From positions 7,352 to 71,351 of the forward strand of contig UQZH01000004.1 in assembly GCA_900545445.1 (NCBI GenBank): DNA of 64,000 bases, written 5' to 3'. Under the pieces are notes generated by a model. That model was not told the origin of the DNA. It was given only the letters and a program-made list of their open reading frames with translations, and did not search any database. The stretch is from an uncultured Collinsella sp. (GTDB lineage: Bacteria > Actinomycetota > Coriobacteriia > Coriobacteriales > Coriobacteriaceae). The position numbers were made by a program, and so were the translations under genes. Positions 1-8,835 of the stretch are shown piece after piece. The first letter of the stretch is position 1. Each line of letters begins with the position of its first letter.

Positions 1-2
1 AT

Positions 3-311
3 CTTGCGCTGGTCCGCAACGGCATGCACGATGTGATTTACTCGGCGTCGACTTCGACCGCCGCACACTTTAACTCCTTGACCCCCACGGTCTACGGCAA
101 GTCCGGCACGGGCGAGAAGAGCGGCGAGGACGATTACGCGTGGTTTTGCGCCTACGCGCCGGCCGATGAGCCCAAGTACGTGATTGTCACTGTCTTGGAA
201 CAGGGCGGTGGTGGCTCCGATACCGCGCTGCACGTCGTGCGCGATGTCCTCGGTGCCATTTATGACGAGCCCGACACATCTTCTGCCACGGGCGATTCTT
301 CGGTTCGATAG
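3..311 (+). CDS. Class B penicillin-binding protein (PBP2 / MrdA-like), C-terminal end only
   Basis: Only the last 102 or so codons are in the window; the gene begins upstream. The piece carries KSGTGE (codons from about position 99), which matches the third transpeptidase active-site motif (K-T/S-G-T) of penicillin-binding proteins, followed by the usual beta-strand segment (AWFCAYAP, YVIVTVLEQG). The product would be the D,D-transpeptidase that cross-links peptidoglycan outside the membrane. It is followed 9 bp later by rodA, the glycosyltransferase partner of PBP2, which favours an elongasome PBP2/MrdA over a divisome FtsI. The visible part cannot separate these two with certainty. Confidence 0.8.
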   Translation, partial: LALVRNGMHDVIYSASTSTAAHFNSLTPTVYGKSGTGEKSGEDDYAWFCAYAPADEPKYVIVTVLEQGGGGSDTALHVVRDVLGAIYDEPDTSSATGDSSVR

Positions 312-320
312 GAGGTTGCG

Positions 321-1547
321 ATGGATTTTTCGCCGGCGGACCTGTTCCGCTCAACTAAAACCGGTTCCCGCAGCAGCCTGGACCGTGTCAACAAGCAGCT
401 TTCGGCCTCGCGCGGCACGTTTCGCCAGAAGGTGCACATCGGCGTGCTGCTGGCAACCTTGGCACTCGTTGCCTATGGTGCCATCATCATTTGGTCGGCA
501 TCGCAGTTTAAGGCCGACGCCTCATTTTCGCGCCACCTGTTGGGCATCGGCATCGGTGCGGTGCTTGCGGTGCTCGTCTGGCGTACCGATCTGCGCGGCA
601 TCTCTAACTTCTCGACGGCGCTGCTCGTCATCGACCTCATTGTGATTTTCTCGCCCAAGATTCCGGGGCTGTCCTATACGGGCGGTCTGGGCATGACGGG
701 CTGGATCAAGATTCCCGGTATCGGTCTTACCTTCCAGCCGGTCGAGCTCGCCAAGCTCATCACGATCTTCTTTATCGCCACGCTTGGTTCGCAGTACAAC
801 GGCCGCATCGATACCGCCCGCGACTACATTAAGCTCTGCGGCATGCTTTCCGTTCCGTTTTTGGCCGTCGTCGCCATGGGCGACCTGGGTTCGGGCCTGG
901 TCGTGTTGGTGTCGGGTGCCGTTGTGATCTGCATGAGCGGTGCGCGCCGCGAATGGGTGCTGTCGACCTTGGCTCTGCTCGTGGGTTTGGTGGCGCTCAT
1001 CCTGGCGCTCGATTCGGTGCTCGATTCTCTTTTGGGCCACGACGTTTTGATCAAGCAGTACCAGATGAACCGACTGACCGTCTTTATCGACCCCGATAAT
1101 GCCGATTCGGACGATGCTTACAACTTGCAGCAATCGCTCATCGCGGTTGGATCGGGTGGCTTTTTCGGTAAAGGGCTGGGTCATGCGACGCAGTCTGCCG
1201 GTGGCTTTCTGCCCGAGTTCCATACCGACTTCGTCTTTGCCTTTTTGTCCGAGACCTTTGGCTTCTGCGGCTCCTTTTTGCTCCTGTGCCTCTACGTGCT
1301 GCTGATTTTCTCGACGATCCGCGTTGCCTTTAAGTGCGAGTCTCTGTTCTTGCGCCTATCGTGCGTGGGCATCGTCGGCATGTGGGCGTTCCAGACCTTC
1401 GAGAACATCGGCATGTGCATTGGCATGATGCCGATTACCGGTATTCCGCTGCCGTTCATTAGCTTCGGTTCGTCCTCGATGATGATCCAGTTGCTGACGG
1501 TGGGTATCGTACAATCCATATGGCGGCATCGTTCGGGCGCCGCGTAA
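321..1547 (+). CDS. rodA: RodA/FtsW/SpoVE-family peptidoglycan glycosyltransferase
   Basis: This 408-residue polytopic membrane protein polymerises lipid II into glycan strands. A cytoplasmic N-terminus of about 45 residues is followed by around ten hydrophobic segments. Family signatures include FQPVELAKL near residue 137, the extracellular loop with GSGGFFGKGLGHATQS near residue 280, the segment LPEFHTDFVFAFLSE, and GIPLPFISFGSSS near the C-terminus. The ATG sits behind a good ribosome-binding site (AGGAGG, 310-315). Placement directly after a class B PBP favours RodA over FtsW; the sequence alone does not fully settle that. Confidence 0.9.
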   Translation: MDFSPADLFRSTKTGSRSSLDRVNKQLSASRGTFRQKVHIGVLLATLALVAYGAIIIWSASQFKADASFSRHLLGIGIGAVLAVLVWRTDLRGISNFSTALLVIDLIVIFSPKIPGLSYTGGLGMTGWIKIPGIGLTFQPVELAKLITIFFIATLGSQYNGRIDTARDYIKLCGMLSVPFLAVVAMGDLGSGLVVLVSGAVVICMSGARREWVLSTLALLVGLVALILALDSVLDSLLGHDVLIKQYQMNRLTVFIDPDNADSDDAYNLQQSLIAVGSGGFFGKGLGHATQSAGGFLPEFHTDFVFAFLSETFGFCGSFLLLCLYVLLIFSTIRVAFKCESLFLRLSCVGIVGMWAFQTFENIGMCIGMMPITGIPLPFISFGSSSMMIQLLTVGIVQSIWRHRSGAA

Positions 1548-1565
1548 CCGCTGGAGGGGTTTGCT

Positions 1566-2495
1566 ATGAAGATTCCCGTGGACAAGCTGACCCGCGTCTT
1601 TAAGATGGGCGCGACCACCAAGAAGGATTCCGACACGCCGGTTCGCGTGTCCGTCTACCTCGATTCGTCTGCCTCGCGTTTTTTGGTCGAGACGGTGCGC
1701 GATGCCTTCGTGCCACAGACGACGTCGGGCATTGTGCGCGTTGAGCGCCTGGGGGAGGACCGTATCGTCCCCAAGACCGATACCGATGTGGTGCTGGTGC
1801 TTTCGTGCGGGTCTGACCGCCTTGAGAGCGCCGTGCAGGAACTCGTGATTGCCGGCGCCCCCGTGTGCGTGCTTGCCGAGTCTGCTGTGGAGGTGCCTTT
1901 TATCCAGGAGTCCACGCCCATGCTCGGCGCGGTGGCGGCCACCGATAAGACGTATCTGCTCGAGACGCTTTCCCGCTGGATTCTCGATCGCACGGACAAG
2001 GAGACAGCCTTTGCGGCGAACTTTGCCTTTATGCGCATCGCCGCCGCCAACCGCATCATCACCTCGTGCGCGCTTACCAATATGGCGACGGGCGCGCTGG
2101 TGTTTTTGCCGGGGGCCGATTATCCCGTTATGGCGCTGGCGCAGGTGGGCATGCTCTTTGAACTGGCGGCCATCTTTGGGCGCGGCATTAAGCCCGAGCG
2201 TGGCTACGAGGTCGCGGGCGTGCTTGCTGCCGGTCTGGTGCTCCGCGCCGTCACCCGCGCCCTGGTAAAGCAGACGCCGCATATTGGGTTTGCCGTCAAG
2301 GCGCTGACCGCCGCCGCGGGAACCTATGGCATGGGCCGTGCGCTCGTGTCGCTCTACGAGCGCGATATTGACTACAGCCGTGCCAACGAGGTGGCTGCCG
2401 CCACGTTCTCGCACGTCCGCGACCTGGTGACCACGGTTGCCGGCGCTACTCGTCCCATGGGTCCCTTTGAGGACGCATCTGATCTCGCTGCTTAG
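1566..2495 (+). CDS. DUF697-like / YcjF-type membrane protein of unknown function
   Basis: A 309-residue protein. The first 140 residues look soluble, with alternating beta strands and helices (RVSVYLDSSASRFLVETV, VVLVLSCGSDRLES). The second half has hydrophobic helices around residues 165-200 (ITSCALTNMATGALVFLPG, ALAQVGMLFELAAIFG) and 215-260. The ITSCALTNMATG...PGADYPVMALAQVGM block resembles the DUF697 domain found at the C-terminus of some GTPases, but no G1 or G4 GTPase motif is visible. It starts 18 bp after rodA and ends 9 bp before the radical SAM gene, so it is probably co-transcribed. Its role is unknown; the family assignment is by pattern only. Confidence 0.6.
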   Translation: MKIPVDKLTRVFKMGATTKKDSDTPVRVSVYLDSSASRFLVETVRDAFVPQTTSGIVRVERLGEDRIVPKTDTDVVLVLSCGSDRLESAVQELVIAGAPVCVLAESAVEVPFIQESTPMLGAVAATDKTYLLETLSRWILDRTDKETAFAANFAFMRIAAANRIITSCALTNMATGALVFLPGADYPVMALAQVGMLFELAAIFGRGIKPERGYEVAGVLAAGLVLRAVTRALVKQTPHIGFAVKALTAAAGTYGMGRALVSLYERDIDYSRANEVAAATFSHVRDLVTTVAGATRPMGPFEDASDLAA

Positions 2496-2504
2496 GGGTT
2501 TCTT

Positions 2505-4382
2505 TTGCGCGTTCCATACCAAGACTGTTTTCATCTGATCGAGCCGTTGCTCGCCAAGGTCGAAAAGCCGAGTCGCTATATCGACCACGAGTGGGGCACG
2601 CTCTCAAAGGCCGATGCCGACTACCGCTGCTGCATGATCTATCCGGACGTGTATGAGGTCGGTCTGCCCAACCAGGGCATCGCCATTCTCTACAACATCC
2701 TTAATCAGGCCGAGGGCATTTCCTGCGAGCGCGGCTATGTGCCGTGGCCCGACATGGGCGACGCCATGCGCGAGGCGAACATTCCGCTGCTGTCGCTCGA
2801 GGGCGCGGCGCCCGTGGCCTCGTTCGATATCGTTGGCATGCATGTGCCGCACGAGATGGCCGTGACAAACTTTCTCGAGGCGCTCGACCTCGCCGGCATT
2901 CCGCTGCTCGCGGCCGACCGCACCGAGGACGATCCCATCATCGTCGCCGGTGGCCCCTCGGTCTATAACCCCGAGCCGTATGCGGCCTTCTTTGATGCCA
3001 TTCTGATCGGCGAGGGCGAGGAGTCGCTGCTCGAGGTTTGCCAGCTGCATCGTCACCTGCGCGATGAGGGCGTCTCGCGCACCCAGATTGTCGAGCAGCT
3101 CGCGACGGTCGGTGGCACCTATGTGCCGTCGCTCTACGAGGTTCGCCATGACGAGCCCTGTTCGCCGCATGGCTACACCGTGCCGCGCGAAGGCAAGGAC
3201 GTCCCGCCGGTAGTCTATAAGCGCGTCGTTGAGGACTTTGGCGCTACCAATCCGCTGTCGCAGTTGTGCGTGCCCTACGCGCAGCTCGTTCACGATCGCC
3301 TGTCTATCGAGATTCTGCGCGGCTGTGCCCGCGGCTGCCGTTTTTGCCAGGCCGGCATGACCTATCGCCCGGTGCGCGAGCGCTCGGCCGACCAGATTGT
3401 GTCCTCGGTGATCCAGGGCCTGGAAAAGACCGGCTATGACGAGGTGTCGCTTACCTCGCTTTCGACCACCGATCACTCCTGCATCCGCGATGTGCTCGGT
3501 CGCCTTAACCGCCGTCTGGAAGATACGGGCATTCGCGTGTCCATTCCCTCGCAGCGCCTGGATTCGTTTGGCGTGGATATGGCCGAGTCGGTCGCCGGCG
3601 AAAAGAAGGGCGGCCTGACGTTTGCCCCCGAAGCCGGCAGTCAGCGCATGCGCGACATCATCAACAAGAACGTGACCGAGGAGGACTTGGACCGTGCGGC
3701 CAAGGCGGCCTTCGAGGCTGGTTGGAACCGCATGAAGCTCTACTTTATGATGGGCCTTCCCGGCGAGCGCGACGAGGATATCGTGGCCATCGCCAACCTG
3801 GCCGACCATGTGCTCGAGCTCGGCCGCTCCGTGGTTCCCAAGGCGCGTCGCGGCTCCATCTCGGTGTCCATCTCGGTGTCGGTGTTTATCCCCAAGGCCG
3901 CCACGCCGTTCCAATGGTGCCCGCAGCTCGATTACGATGACGTCAAGCGTCGCCAAAAGCTGCTCATTACGAGCGTTCGTAACCGTGCGGTCCGCGTTCA
4001 CTACCACGATGCCGAGACCTCGCTCGTCGAGGCCGCGCTGTCCCGCGCCGGCCGTGACATGACGCCTGTCATCATCGATGCCTGGCGTGCCGGTTCGCGT
4101 TTTGACGCCTGGGTGGAGCATTTTTCGCTCGACAACTGGAAGTCGGCTGCGGCCAAAAACGGCATCGATCTCAACGAGCTCGTGCACCTGCCCTACGAAC
4201 TGGACTGGCGCCTGCCCTGGGAGCACGTGAGCCCCGGCTGCTCGCGCGGCTTCCTCGAGCGCGAATACCGCCGCTCGTTGGAGGGCGTCACGACGCCCGA
4301 CTGTACCCGTACCTCGTGCACCGGCTGCGGAATCTGCCCCACGCTTCATGCCAAGAACGTATTGGTGGGTGATCGCGCATGA
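2505..4382 (+). CDS. B12-binding-like radical SAM protein (TIGR03960 family)
   Basis: A 625-residue protein starting at TTG 2505. The N-terminal third resembles a cobalamin-binding Rossmann fold (CMIYPDVYEVGLPNQGI, IPLLAADRTEDDPIIVAGGP). The radical SAM core follows, with the CxxxCxxC cluster motif RGCARGCRFC at C274, C278 and C281. The C-terminus carries another Cys group (TPDCTRTSCTGCGICP) that may hold a second Fe-S site. The family accompanies the DUF2344 protein encoded next, with which it overlaps by 4 bp (ATGA). The biochemical function of the pair is not established; the position before rplU-rpmA is the usual one. Confidence 0.85.
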   Translation: MRVPYQDCFHLIEPLLAKVEKPSRYIDHEWGTLSKADADYRCCMIYPDVYEVGLPNQGIAILYNILNQAEGISCERGYVPWPDMGDAMREANIPLLSLEGAAPVASFDIVGMHVPHEMAVTNFLEALDLAGIPLLAADRTEDDPIIVAGGPSVYNPEPYAAFFDAILIGEGEESLLEVCQLHRHLRDEGVSRTQIVEQLATVGGTYVPSLYEVRHDEPCSPHGYTVPREGKDVPPVVYKRVVEDFGATNPLSQLCVPYAQLVHDRLSIEILRGCARGCRFCQAGMTYRPVRERSADQIVSSVIQGLEKTGYDEVSLTSLSTTDHSCIRDVLGRLNRRLEDTGIRVSIPSQRLDSFGVDMAESVAGEKKGGLTFAPEAGSQRMRDIINKNVTEEDLDRAAKAAFEAGWNRMKLYFMMGLPGERDEDIVAIANLADHVLELGRSVVPKARRGSISVSISVSVFIPKAATPFQWCPQLDYDDVKRRQKLLITSVRNRAVRVHYHDAETSLVEAALSRAGRDMTPVIIDAWRAGSRFDAWVEHFSLDNWKSAAAKNGIDLNELVHLPYELDWRLPWEHVSPGCSRGFLEREYRRSLEGVTTPDCTRTSCTGCGICPTLHAKNVLVGDRA

Positions 4383-5191
4383 GTGAGCGCCTGACCGACA
4401 ACCCCACGCTCTTTAGGCTTCGCGTTCGCTATGGCAAGCGCGACCGCCTTAAGTACTTGGGCCATCTCGAAGTGATTCATACTATTGAGCGCATCGTGCG
4501 TCGCGCGGGGCTGCCATATGCCGTGACGCAGGGCTTCTCTCCGCATATGCGTGTGGGCTTTTCGTCGGCGCTGCCGGTGGGAACGTCGTCGACTTGCGAG
4601 TGGTATGACTTGTTTATGACTGAGTTCGTTGCGCTCGATGAGGCGTTTGAACGTTTGGCGGCGGCATCTCCGGCCGATCTGGCCCCCATCGAGGCGGCAT
4701 ACATCGACGTGCGCACGCCGGCGCTGACGGCGCAACTCACGCGTCTGTCGTACCGTATCGACCTACACTTGGACGCCGAAGCACCCGTGAGCGCCGATGA
4801 GGTGCGCGCTGCGATCGACACGTTGCGTGCAGGCCATGGCATCGACTACGCACGCGGTAAGAAGGGCAAGCGCCTAGACCTTGACCACACACTGGTGGGC
4901 TATGAGCTCACGGCAGGGGAGCGCCCGGACCATCTGGTGCTCATGCTCGACACCCATGCCGACAACGAGGGGTCCATGCGTCCGGAAATTTTGCTTTCTG
5001 CCGCTGATGTTTTGTTGCAGGGCTTGACCCCGGGCGTCGATGCACCTATCGTTTCCACCGGTATGCAAGACCTCGTGACCATCTGCTCCTACGATGTCGA
5101 GCGTCAGAATCAAGCATGCGAGGACGACGAGGGCCGACTCGTCAGCCCCATACCTGTGCGAACTTGTGGATTTGCTCCACATACTCGTTGA
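4379..5191 (+). CDS. Radical SAM-associated protein (TIGR03936 / DUF2344 family)
   Basis: A 270-residue protein. Its opening, FRLRVRYGKRDRLKYLGHLEVIHTIERIVRRAGLP in short stretches, matches the DUF2344 family, which is encoded next to or fused with the TIGR03960 radical SAM protein. The GFSPHMRVGFSSALPVG segment near residue 55 is also typical. The ATG overlaps the preceding stop (ATGA at 4379-4382), suggesting translational coupling. The end of the gene contains the -35 element of the rplU promoter. Function is unknown; a joint role with the upstream radical SAM enzyme is inferred from conserved linkage. Confidence 0.8.
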   Translation: MSERLTDNPTLFRLRVRYGKRDRLKYLGHLEVIHTIERIVRRAGLPYAVTQGFSPHMRVGFSSALPVGTSSTCEWYDLFMTEFVALDEAFERLAAASPADLAPIEAAYIDVRTPALTAQLTRLSYRIDLHLDAEAPVSADEVRAAIDTLRAGHGIDYARGKKGKRLDLDHTLVGYELTAGERPDHLVLMLDTHADNEGSMRPEILLSAADVLLQGLTPGVDAPIVSTGMQDLVTICSYDVERQNQACEDDEGRLVSPIPVRTCGFAPHTR

Positions 5192-5216
5192 CGGGGGTAT
5201 TATCGCCTGCTACTAT
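5188..5216 (+). promoter_or_regulatory. Predicted promoter for rplU-rpmA
   Basis: TTGACG (5188-5193), a 17-base spacer and TACTAT (5211-5216) give a near-consensus sigma-70 type promoter with an extended TGC in front of the -10. It overlaps the stop codon of the DUF2344 gene, so the ribosomal protein pair can be transcribed independently of the radical SAM genes. Confidence 0.65.
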
Positions 5217-5258
5217 ATTCGGCTGTTGCACTAACTGATGCATGAAGGGCAAGTAAAC

Positions 5259-5633
5259 ATGTACGCAATCGTTAACACGGGCGGCAAGCAGTACAAGGTC
5301 GCCACCGACGATGTCATCACCGTCGAGAAGATCGAGGGCAATGAGGGCGATAAGATCACCCTGCCGGTTATCTTCCTCAACGATGGTAAGAAGATCGTCA
5401 CCGATCCCGACAAGCTGGCCAAGGCCAAGGTTACCGCTCAGATCGTTGAGCAGTTCAAGGGCGAGAAGCAGCTGGTCTTCAAGTTCCACAAGCGCAAGCG
5501 CTATCGTCGTCTGAAGGGTCACCGTCAGCAGCTCACCAAGCTGAAGATCGTGAAGGTTCAGGCTACCTCCCGCGCCAAGAAGGCTGTCAAGGCAGAGGCT
5601 GAGGCTGTTGCCGAGGCTCCCGTCGCCGAGTAG
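5259..5633 (+). CDS. rplU: 50S ribosomal protein L21
   Basis: L21 binds 23S rRNA in the large subunit. The start chosen is ATG 5259, giving MYAIVNTGGKQYKV, the canonical L21 N-terminus; an in-frame ATG at 5238 would add seven uncharacteristic residues. The 124-residue product is about 20 residues longer than typical L21. The extra part is a C-terminal Ala/Glu/Lys tail (RAKKAVKAEAEAVAEAPVAE). The core motif KFHKRKRYRRLKGHRQ is intact. It is followed by rpmA after 33 bp, the near-universal L21-L27 pairing. Confidence 0.97.
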   Translation: MYAIVNTGGKQYKVATDDVITVEKIEGNEGDKITLPVIFLNDGKKIVTDPDKLAKAKVTAQIVEQFKGEKQLVFKFHKRKRYRRLKGHRQQLTKLKIVKVQATSRAKKAVKAEAEAVAEAPVAE

Positions 5634-5666
5634 ATTACACTCGTAACGAAAGAGTAGGTATACACA

Positions 5667-5924
5667 ATGGCACACAAAAAAGGACTCGGTTCCTCCCGTA
5701 ATGGCCGTGACTCCCGCGGTCAGCGCCTTGGCACGAAGCGCTATGCCGGCCAGACGGTAACCACGGGCACGATTCTCGTCCGTCAGCACGGCACGCACAT
5801 CCACCCGGGTGAGAACGTTGGCCGTGGCAAGGACGACACGCTGTTCGCGCTGGTCGACGGTACCGTTGAGTTCCACAAGGGTATCAAGCACAGGGTCAGC
5901 GTACGCCCGCTCGCGAACGCGTAA
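5667..5924 (+). CDS. rpmA: 50S ribosomal protein L27
   Basis: An 85-residue L27 beginning MAHKKGLGSSRNGRDS, with the conserved glycine-rich N-terminal arm that reaches toward the peptidyl transferase centre. The N-terminus starts directly with the mature sequence, so there is no Firmicutes-type extension that would need a processing protease. It is transcribed with rplU and followed by a strong hairpin terminator at 5950-5994. Confidence 0.97.
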   Translation: MAHKKGLGSSRNGRDSRGQRLGTKRYAGQTVTTGTILVRQHGTHIHPGENVGRGKDDTLFALVDGTVEFHKGIKHRVSVRPLANA

Positions 5925-5949
5925 TTCACCCTTCATAGAGCACATATGT

Positions 5950-5994
5950 GGGAGGCACTTGAGTTTTAGGATTCAAGGGTCTCCCTCTTTTTTG
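5950..5994 (+). terminator. Rho-independent terminator after rpmA
   Basis: GGGAG (5950-5954) pairs with CTCCC (5981-5985), and inside it CTTGA pairs with TCAAG across a small internal loop. A run of T follows (TCTTTTTT, 5986-5993). It separates rplU-rpmA from obg, although obg's ribosome-binding site begins immediately after it, so partial readthrough is plausible. Confidence 0.75.
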
Positions 5995-6009
5995 TAGGAG
6001 GCGATTCTG

Positions 6010-7506
6010 TTGTCACAGTTCACCGATATCAGCCGAATTAACGTTTGCGGCGGCGACGGCGGAGCCGGATGCATGTCGTTTAGGCGCGAGGCATTTGTTC
6101 CCAAGGGCGGCCCCGATGGCGGCGACGGCGGTCGTGGCGGCAACGTCGTCATTCAGGCCGACGCTCAGCTGTCCTCGCTGATCGATTACCGCTTTAAGCA
6201 TCACTTCCGTGCCGAGCGCGGAACGCATGGCCAGGGTGCCCGCCGCAACGGCAAAAGCGGTGAGGACCTGATTTTGAAAGTCCCCATGGGCACCGTAGTC
6301 CGCGAGCTCGATCCCGAGACGCAGACCCCGATGTTCGAGATTGCCGACCTGGTGCACGACGGCGAGCGCGTTGTCGTGGCGCCCGGTGGTGCTGGCGGTC
6401 TGGGCAACACTCACTTTGTGACGTCGGTGCGTCGCGCGCCCGCGTTTGCCCAGCTCGGCGAGCCGGCTGAGGAGCACTGGATCGAGCTCGAGATGAAGCT
6501 CATGGCCGATGCCGCGCTTGTGGGCTTTCCCTCGGTCGGCAAGTCCTCGCTCATCGCGCGTATGAGCGCTGCCCGTCCCAAGATTGCCGACTACCCGTTT
6601 ACCACGCTTGTGCCCAATCTGGGCATGGTGCGTGCCGGCGAATATTCTTACGTCGTTGCCGACGTTCCCGGTCTCATCGAGGGCGCGAGCGAGGGTCGTG
6701 GCCTGGGCCATCAGTTCCTGCGCCACATTGAGCGCACGGCCTTGATCATGCATGTCGTTGACATGACGGGCGGGTTTGAGGATCGCGATCCGGTTGAGGA
6801 CTATCGCATTATTAACCGTGAGCTTGAGCAGTATGGCGCTGAGCTTTCGGAGCGTCCGCAGATCGTCGTCGCCAACAAGTGCGATGCGCCGGGCACGGCC
6901 GACAAGATTGCCGACCTTAAGCGTGCGGCGCTCGACGACGGGCATATGTTCTTTGCCGTGTCCGCTGTGACGGGTGCCGGTCTCAACACGTTGATGCTTG
7001 CCGTGGGCGAGCAGGTGGCCAAGCTCCGCGCTGAGCTGGCGGTCTCTGATGAGCCGGTCGATTTGCGCGACGAGGAGTGGGAGCGTCGCCGCCTGCAGCG
7101 CGAGAAGCGGTTCCGTATTGTCCAAGAAGAGCCTCATGCCTTCCGCGTGGTCGGTCGCGCCATCGAGCGCTTGGTTATCCAGACCGACTGGGAAAATGAG
7201 GAGGCCGTCATCTATCTGCAGCATAAGTTTTCCCGCATGGGTGTTGACGATGCGCTCGAAAAGGCCGGTTGCCGTGCCGGCGACGAGGTTCGCATTTGCC
7301 AGCGCGCCTTTGACTTTGAGGGCGCCGAGGACTTCTCGGAGTTCGAGGACGAGCTTGAGGACGGTAGCGAGGACGTCGCCGTCGAGGTCGTTGATGTCGA
7401 GGATGTCGCGGACGATAGCTTGGAGGCTGTCGACGCGGTGGATGCCATTGACGGTACCGATGACGCTGTTGCTGCGGAAGACGTCGAGACCCCGGAGGGC
7501 GAGTAA
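6010..7506 (+). CDS. obgE: Obg-family GTPase (ObgE/CgtA)
   Basis: A 498-residue GTPase that associates with the large ribosomal subunit and stress signalling. The TTG start at 6010 follows TAGGAGG. Domains in order: the glycine-rich Obg fold (GGDGGAGCMSFRREAFVPKGGPDGG in pieces, residues 15-160); the G domain with G1 GFPSVGKSS, switch II DVPGLIEGA and G4 NKCD (residues 170-330); an OCT-like domain (about 350-430); and an acidic tail rich in Asp, Glu and Val from about 437 to the end. The tail makes it longer than E. coli Obg (about 390 residues). nadD starts 3 bp downstream. Confidence 0.95.
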   Translation: MSQFTDISRINVCGGDGGAGCMSFRREAFVPKGGPDGGDGGRGGNVVIQADAQLSSLIDYRFKHHFRAERGTHGQGARRNGKSGEDLILKVPMGTVVRELDPETQTPMFEIADLVHDGERVVVAPGGAGGLGNTHFVTSVRRAPAFAQLGEPAEEHWIELEMKLMADAALVGFPSVGKSSLIARMSAARPKIADYPFTTLVPNLGMVRAGEYSYVVADVPGLIEGASEGRGLGHQFLRHIERTALIMHVVDMTGGFEDRDPVEDYRIINRELEQYGAELSERPQIVVANKCDAPGTADKIADLKRAALDDGHMFFAVSAVTGAGLNTLMLAVGEQVAKLRAELAVSDEPVDLRDEEWERRRLQREKRFRIVQEEPHAFRVVGRAIERLVIQTDWENEEAVIYLQHKFSRMGVDDALEKAGCRAGDEVRICQRAFDFEGAEDFSEFEDELEDGSEDVAVEVVDVEDVADDSLEAVDAVDAIDGTDDAVAAEDVETPEGE

Positions 7507-7509
7507 GCC

Positions 7510-8187
7510 ATGTCGCTGCGCGGTGGAATCGGTCTGCCCGAGCTTCCCATAGAGGACGGGCAGGAGTTTAGGCTCGGCATTATGGGCGGTACCTTTGACC
7601 CCATCCATTACGGTCACCTGGTGACCGCCGAGCAGGCACGTGAGTCCCTCGACTTGGACGCCGTGCTCTTTATGCCGGCGGGCTCGCCTGCCTTTAAACT
7701 CGACAAACCGGTGACGCCGGCCGAGGACCGTTATGCCATGACGGTCCTCGCGACCGCCGCGAACCCGGCCTTTTTGGCAAGCCGCTTCGAGATCGACCGT
7801 CTGGGCGTGACCTATACGGCCGATACGCTTCATGCCCTTCGCGAGTTTTACCCGCCACAGGTGAAGCTTTATTTTATTACGGGTGCCGATGCGATTATCG
7901 ATATTGTAACCTGGCACAATGCAGATGAGATTGCCGAACTGGCAACCTTTATTGCTGCGACGCGTCCCGGCTTTGACATCGATACGGCCCGGGCGCGGAT
8001 TAAGGAATCGGGACTGCCATTCGACGTTCGCTATATTCAGATTCCGGCGCTAGCGATTAGCTCGACCAACATTCGCAAGCGGGTTGCTCGCGGCATGAGC
8101 GTGCGCTATCTTACGAGCGAGTCCGTGCTCGGCTATATCCGTAAACGCGGCCTGTATGCCGATCTTGGGCAAGACGATTTTGATTGA
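7510..8187 (+). CDS. nadD: Nicotinate-nucleotide adenylyltransferase
   Basis: This enzyme joins nicotinate mononucleotide and ATP to make deamido-NAD in the cytosol. The nucleotidyltransferase motif GGTFDPIHYGHL lies near residues 26-37, and ISSTNIRKRVARG near residue 180 is the ISSTxIR motif. The 225-residue protein has about 20 extra N-terminal residues before the core; the ATG follows a purine-rich GGAGGGCGAG. It is the third gene of an obg-nadD-yqeK-rsfS run conserved widely in bacteria. Confidence 0.93.
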   Translation: MSLRGGIGLPELPIEDGQEFRLGIMGGTFDPIHYGHLVTAEQARESLDLDAVLFMPAGSPAFKLDKPVTPAEDRYAMTVLATAANPAFLASRFEIDRLGVTYTADTLHALREFYPPQVKLYFITGADAIIDIVTWHNADEIAELATFIAATRPGFDIDTARARIKESGLPFDVRYIQIPALAISSTNIRKRVARGMSVRYLTSESVLGYIRKRGLYADLGQDDFD

Positions 8188-8199
8188 TGGGGGAGAACG

Positions 8200-8808
8200 T
8201 TGTCGGTAGAAGATCAGTTTGAGGGCGACGAGCGCGCGCTCTTGACGCGTATCCACGAGTTGCTCGATGTGCGCATGAAGGATAAGCGTAAGCGCTACGT
8301 GCATTCGCTCGGGGTTGCCGAGACTGCGTTGCGCCTAGCCGAGGTGTACGGTGTCGACCGCTTTGATGCCGCTGCCGCCGGCCTGATCCATGACTGGGAC
8401 AAGGTGCTCTCCGACGACGAGCTGGTCACGCGCGCTCTGCATTACGGCATTAAGATTGCCGGCTCTCCGTCTGCCGCGACGCCGCTTTTGCATGGCCCGG
8501 TTGCCGCCTATGAGCTTCCGCAGCTTTTTCCCGAGCTGTCGCCGGCGGTCTTTCAGGCTGTCGACCGTCACACCGTGGGTGCTTGCGACATGACGCCGCT
8601 CGATATGGTGGTCTTTGTGGCCGATGCCATCGAACCTAACCGCCACGGCGATTATGCCCATGCGCTGCGCAAGATGGTGGGGAAGTCCTCACTCGATGAG
8701 TTGTTCTTCTCCTGTTTTGCGCAGGGTCTGGCCTATGTGATCCAGACCGGGCGTTATCTTTATCCCACGGCTATTACGATTTACAACCATTACGCCCAGC
8801 TGCGCTAG
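8200..8808 (+). CDS. yqeK: YqeK-type HD-domain hydrolase, probable symmetrical Ap4A hydrolase
   Basis: A 202-residue HD-domain protein. The metal-binding residues are visible as the His in YVHSLGVAETA and the HD pair in AAGLIHDWDK, with further conserved His in LLHGPVAAYEL and VDRHTVGACDMTPLD. This arrangement matches YqeK proteins, which cleave diadenosine tetraphosphate symmetrically to two ADP. Translation starts at TTG 8200 after GGGGGAGAA. The usual nadD-yqeK-rsfS linkage supports the assignment; substrate is inferred from the family. Confidence 0.88.
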   Translation: MSVEDQFEGDERALLTRIHELLDVRMKDKRKRYVHSLGVAETALRLAEVYGVDRFDAAAAGLIHDWDKVLSDDELVTRALHYGIKIAGSPSAATPLLHGPVAAYELPQLFPELSPAVFQAVDRHTVGACDMTPLDMVVFVADAIEPNRHGDYAHALRKMVGKSSLDELFFSCFAQGLAYVIQTGRYLYPTAITIYNHYAQLR

Positions 8809-8835
8809 CTCGGGCTGTCTAGAAAGAGGTATTCC

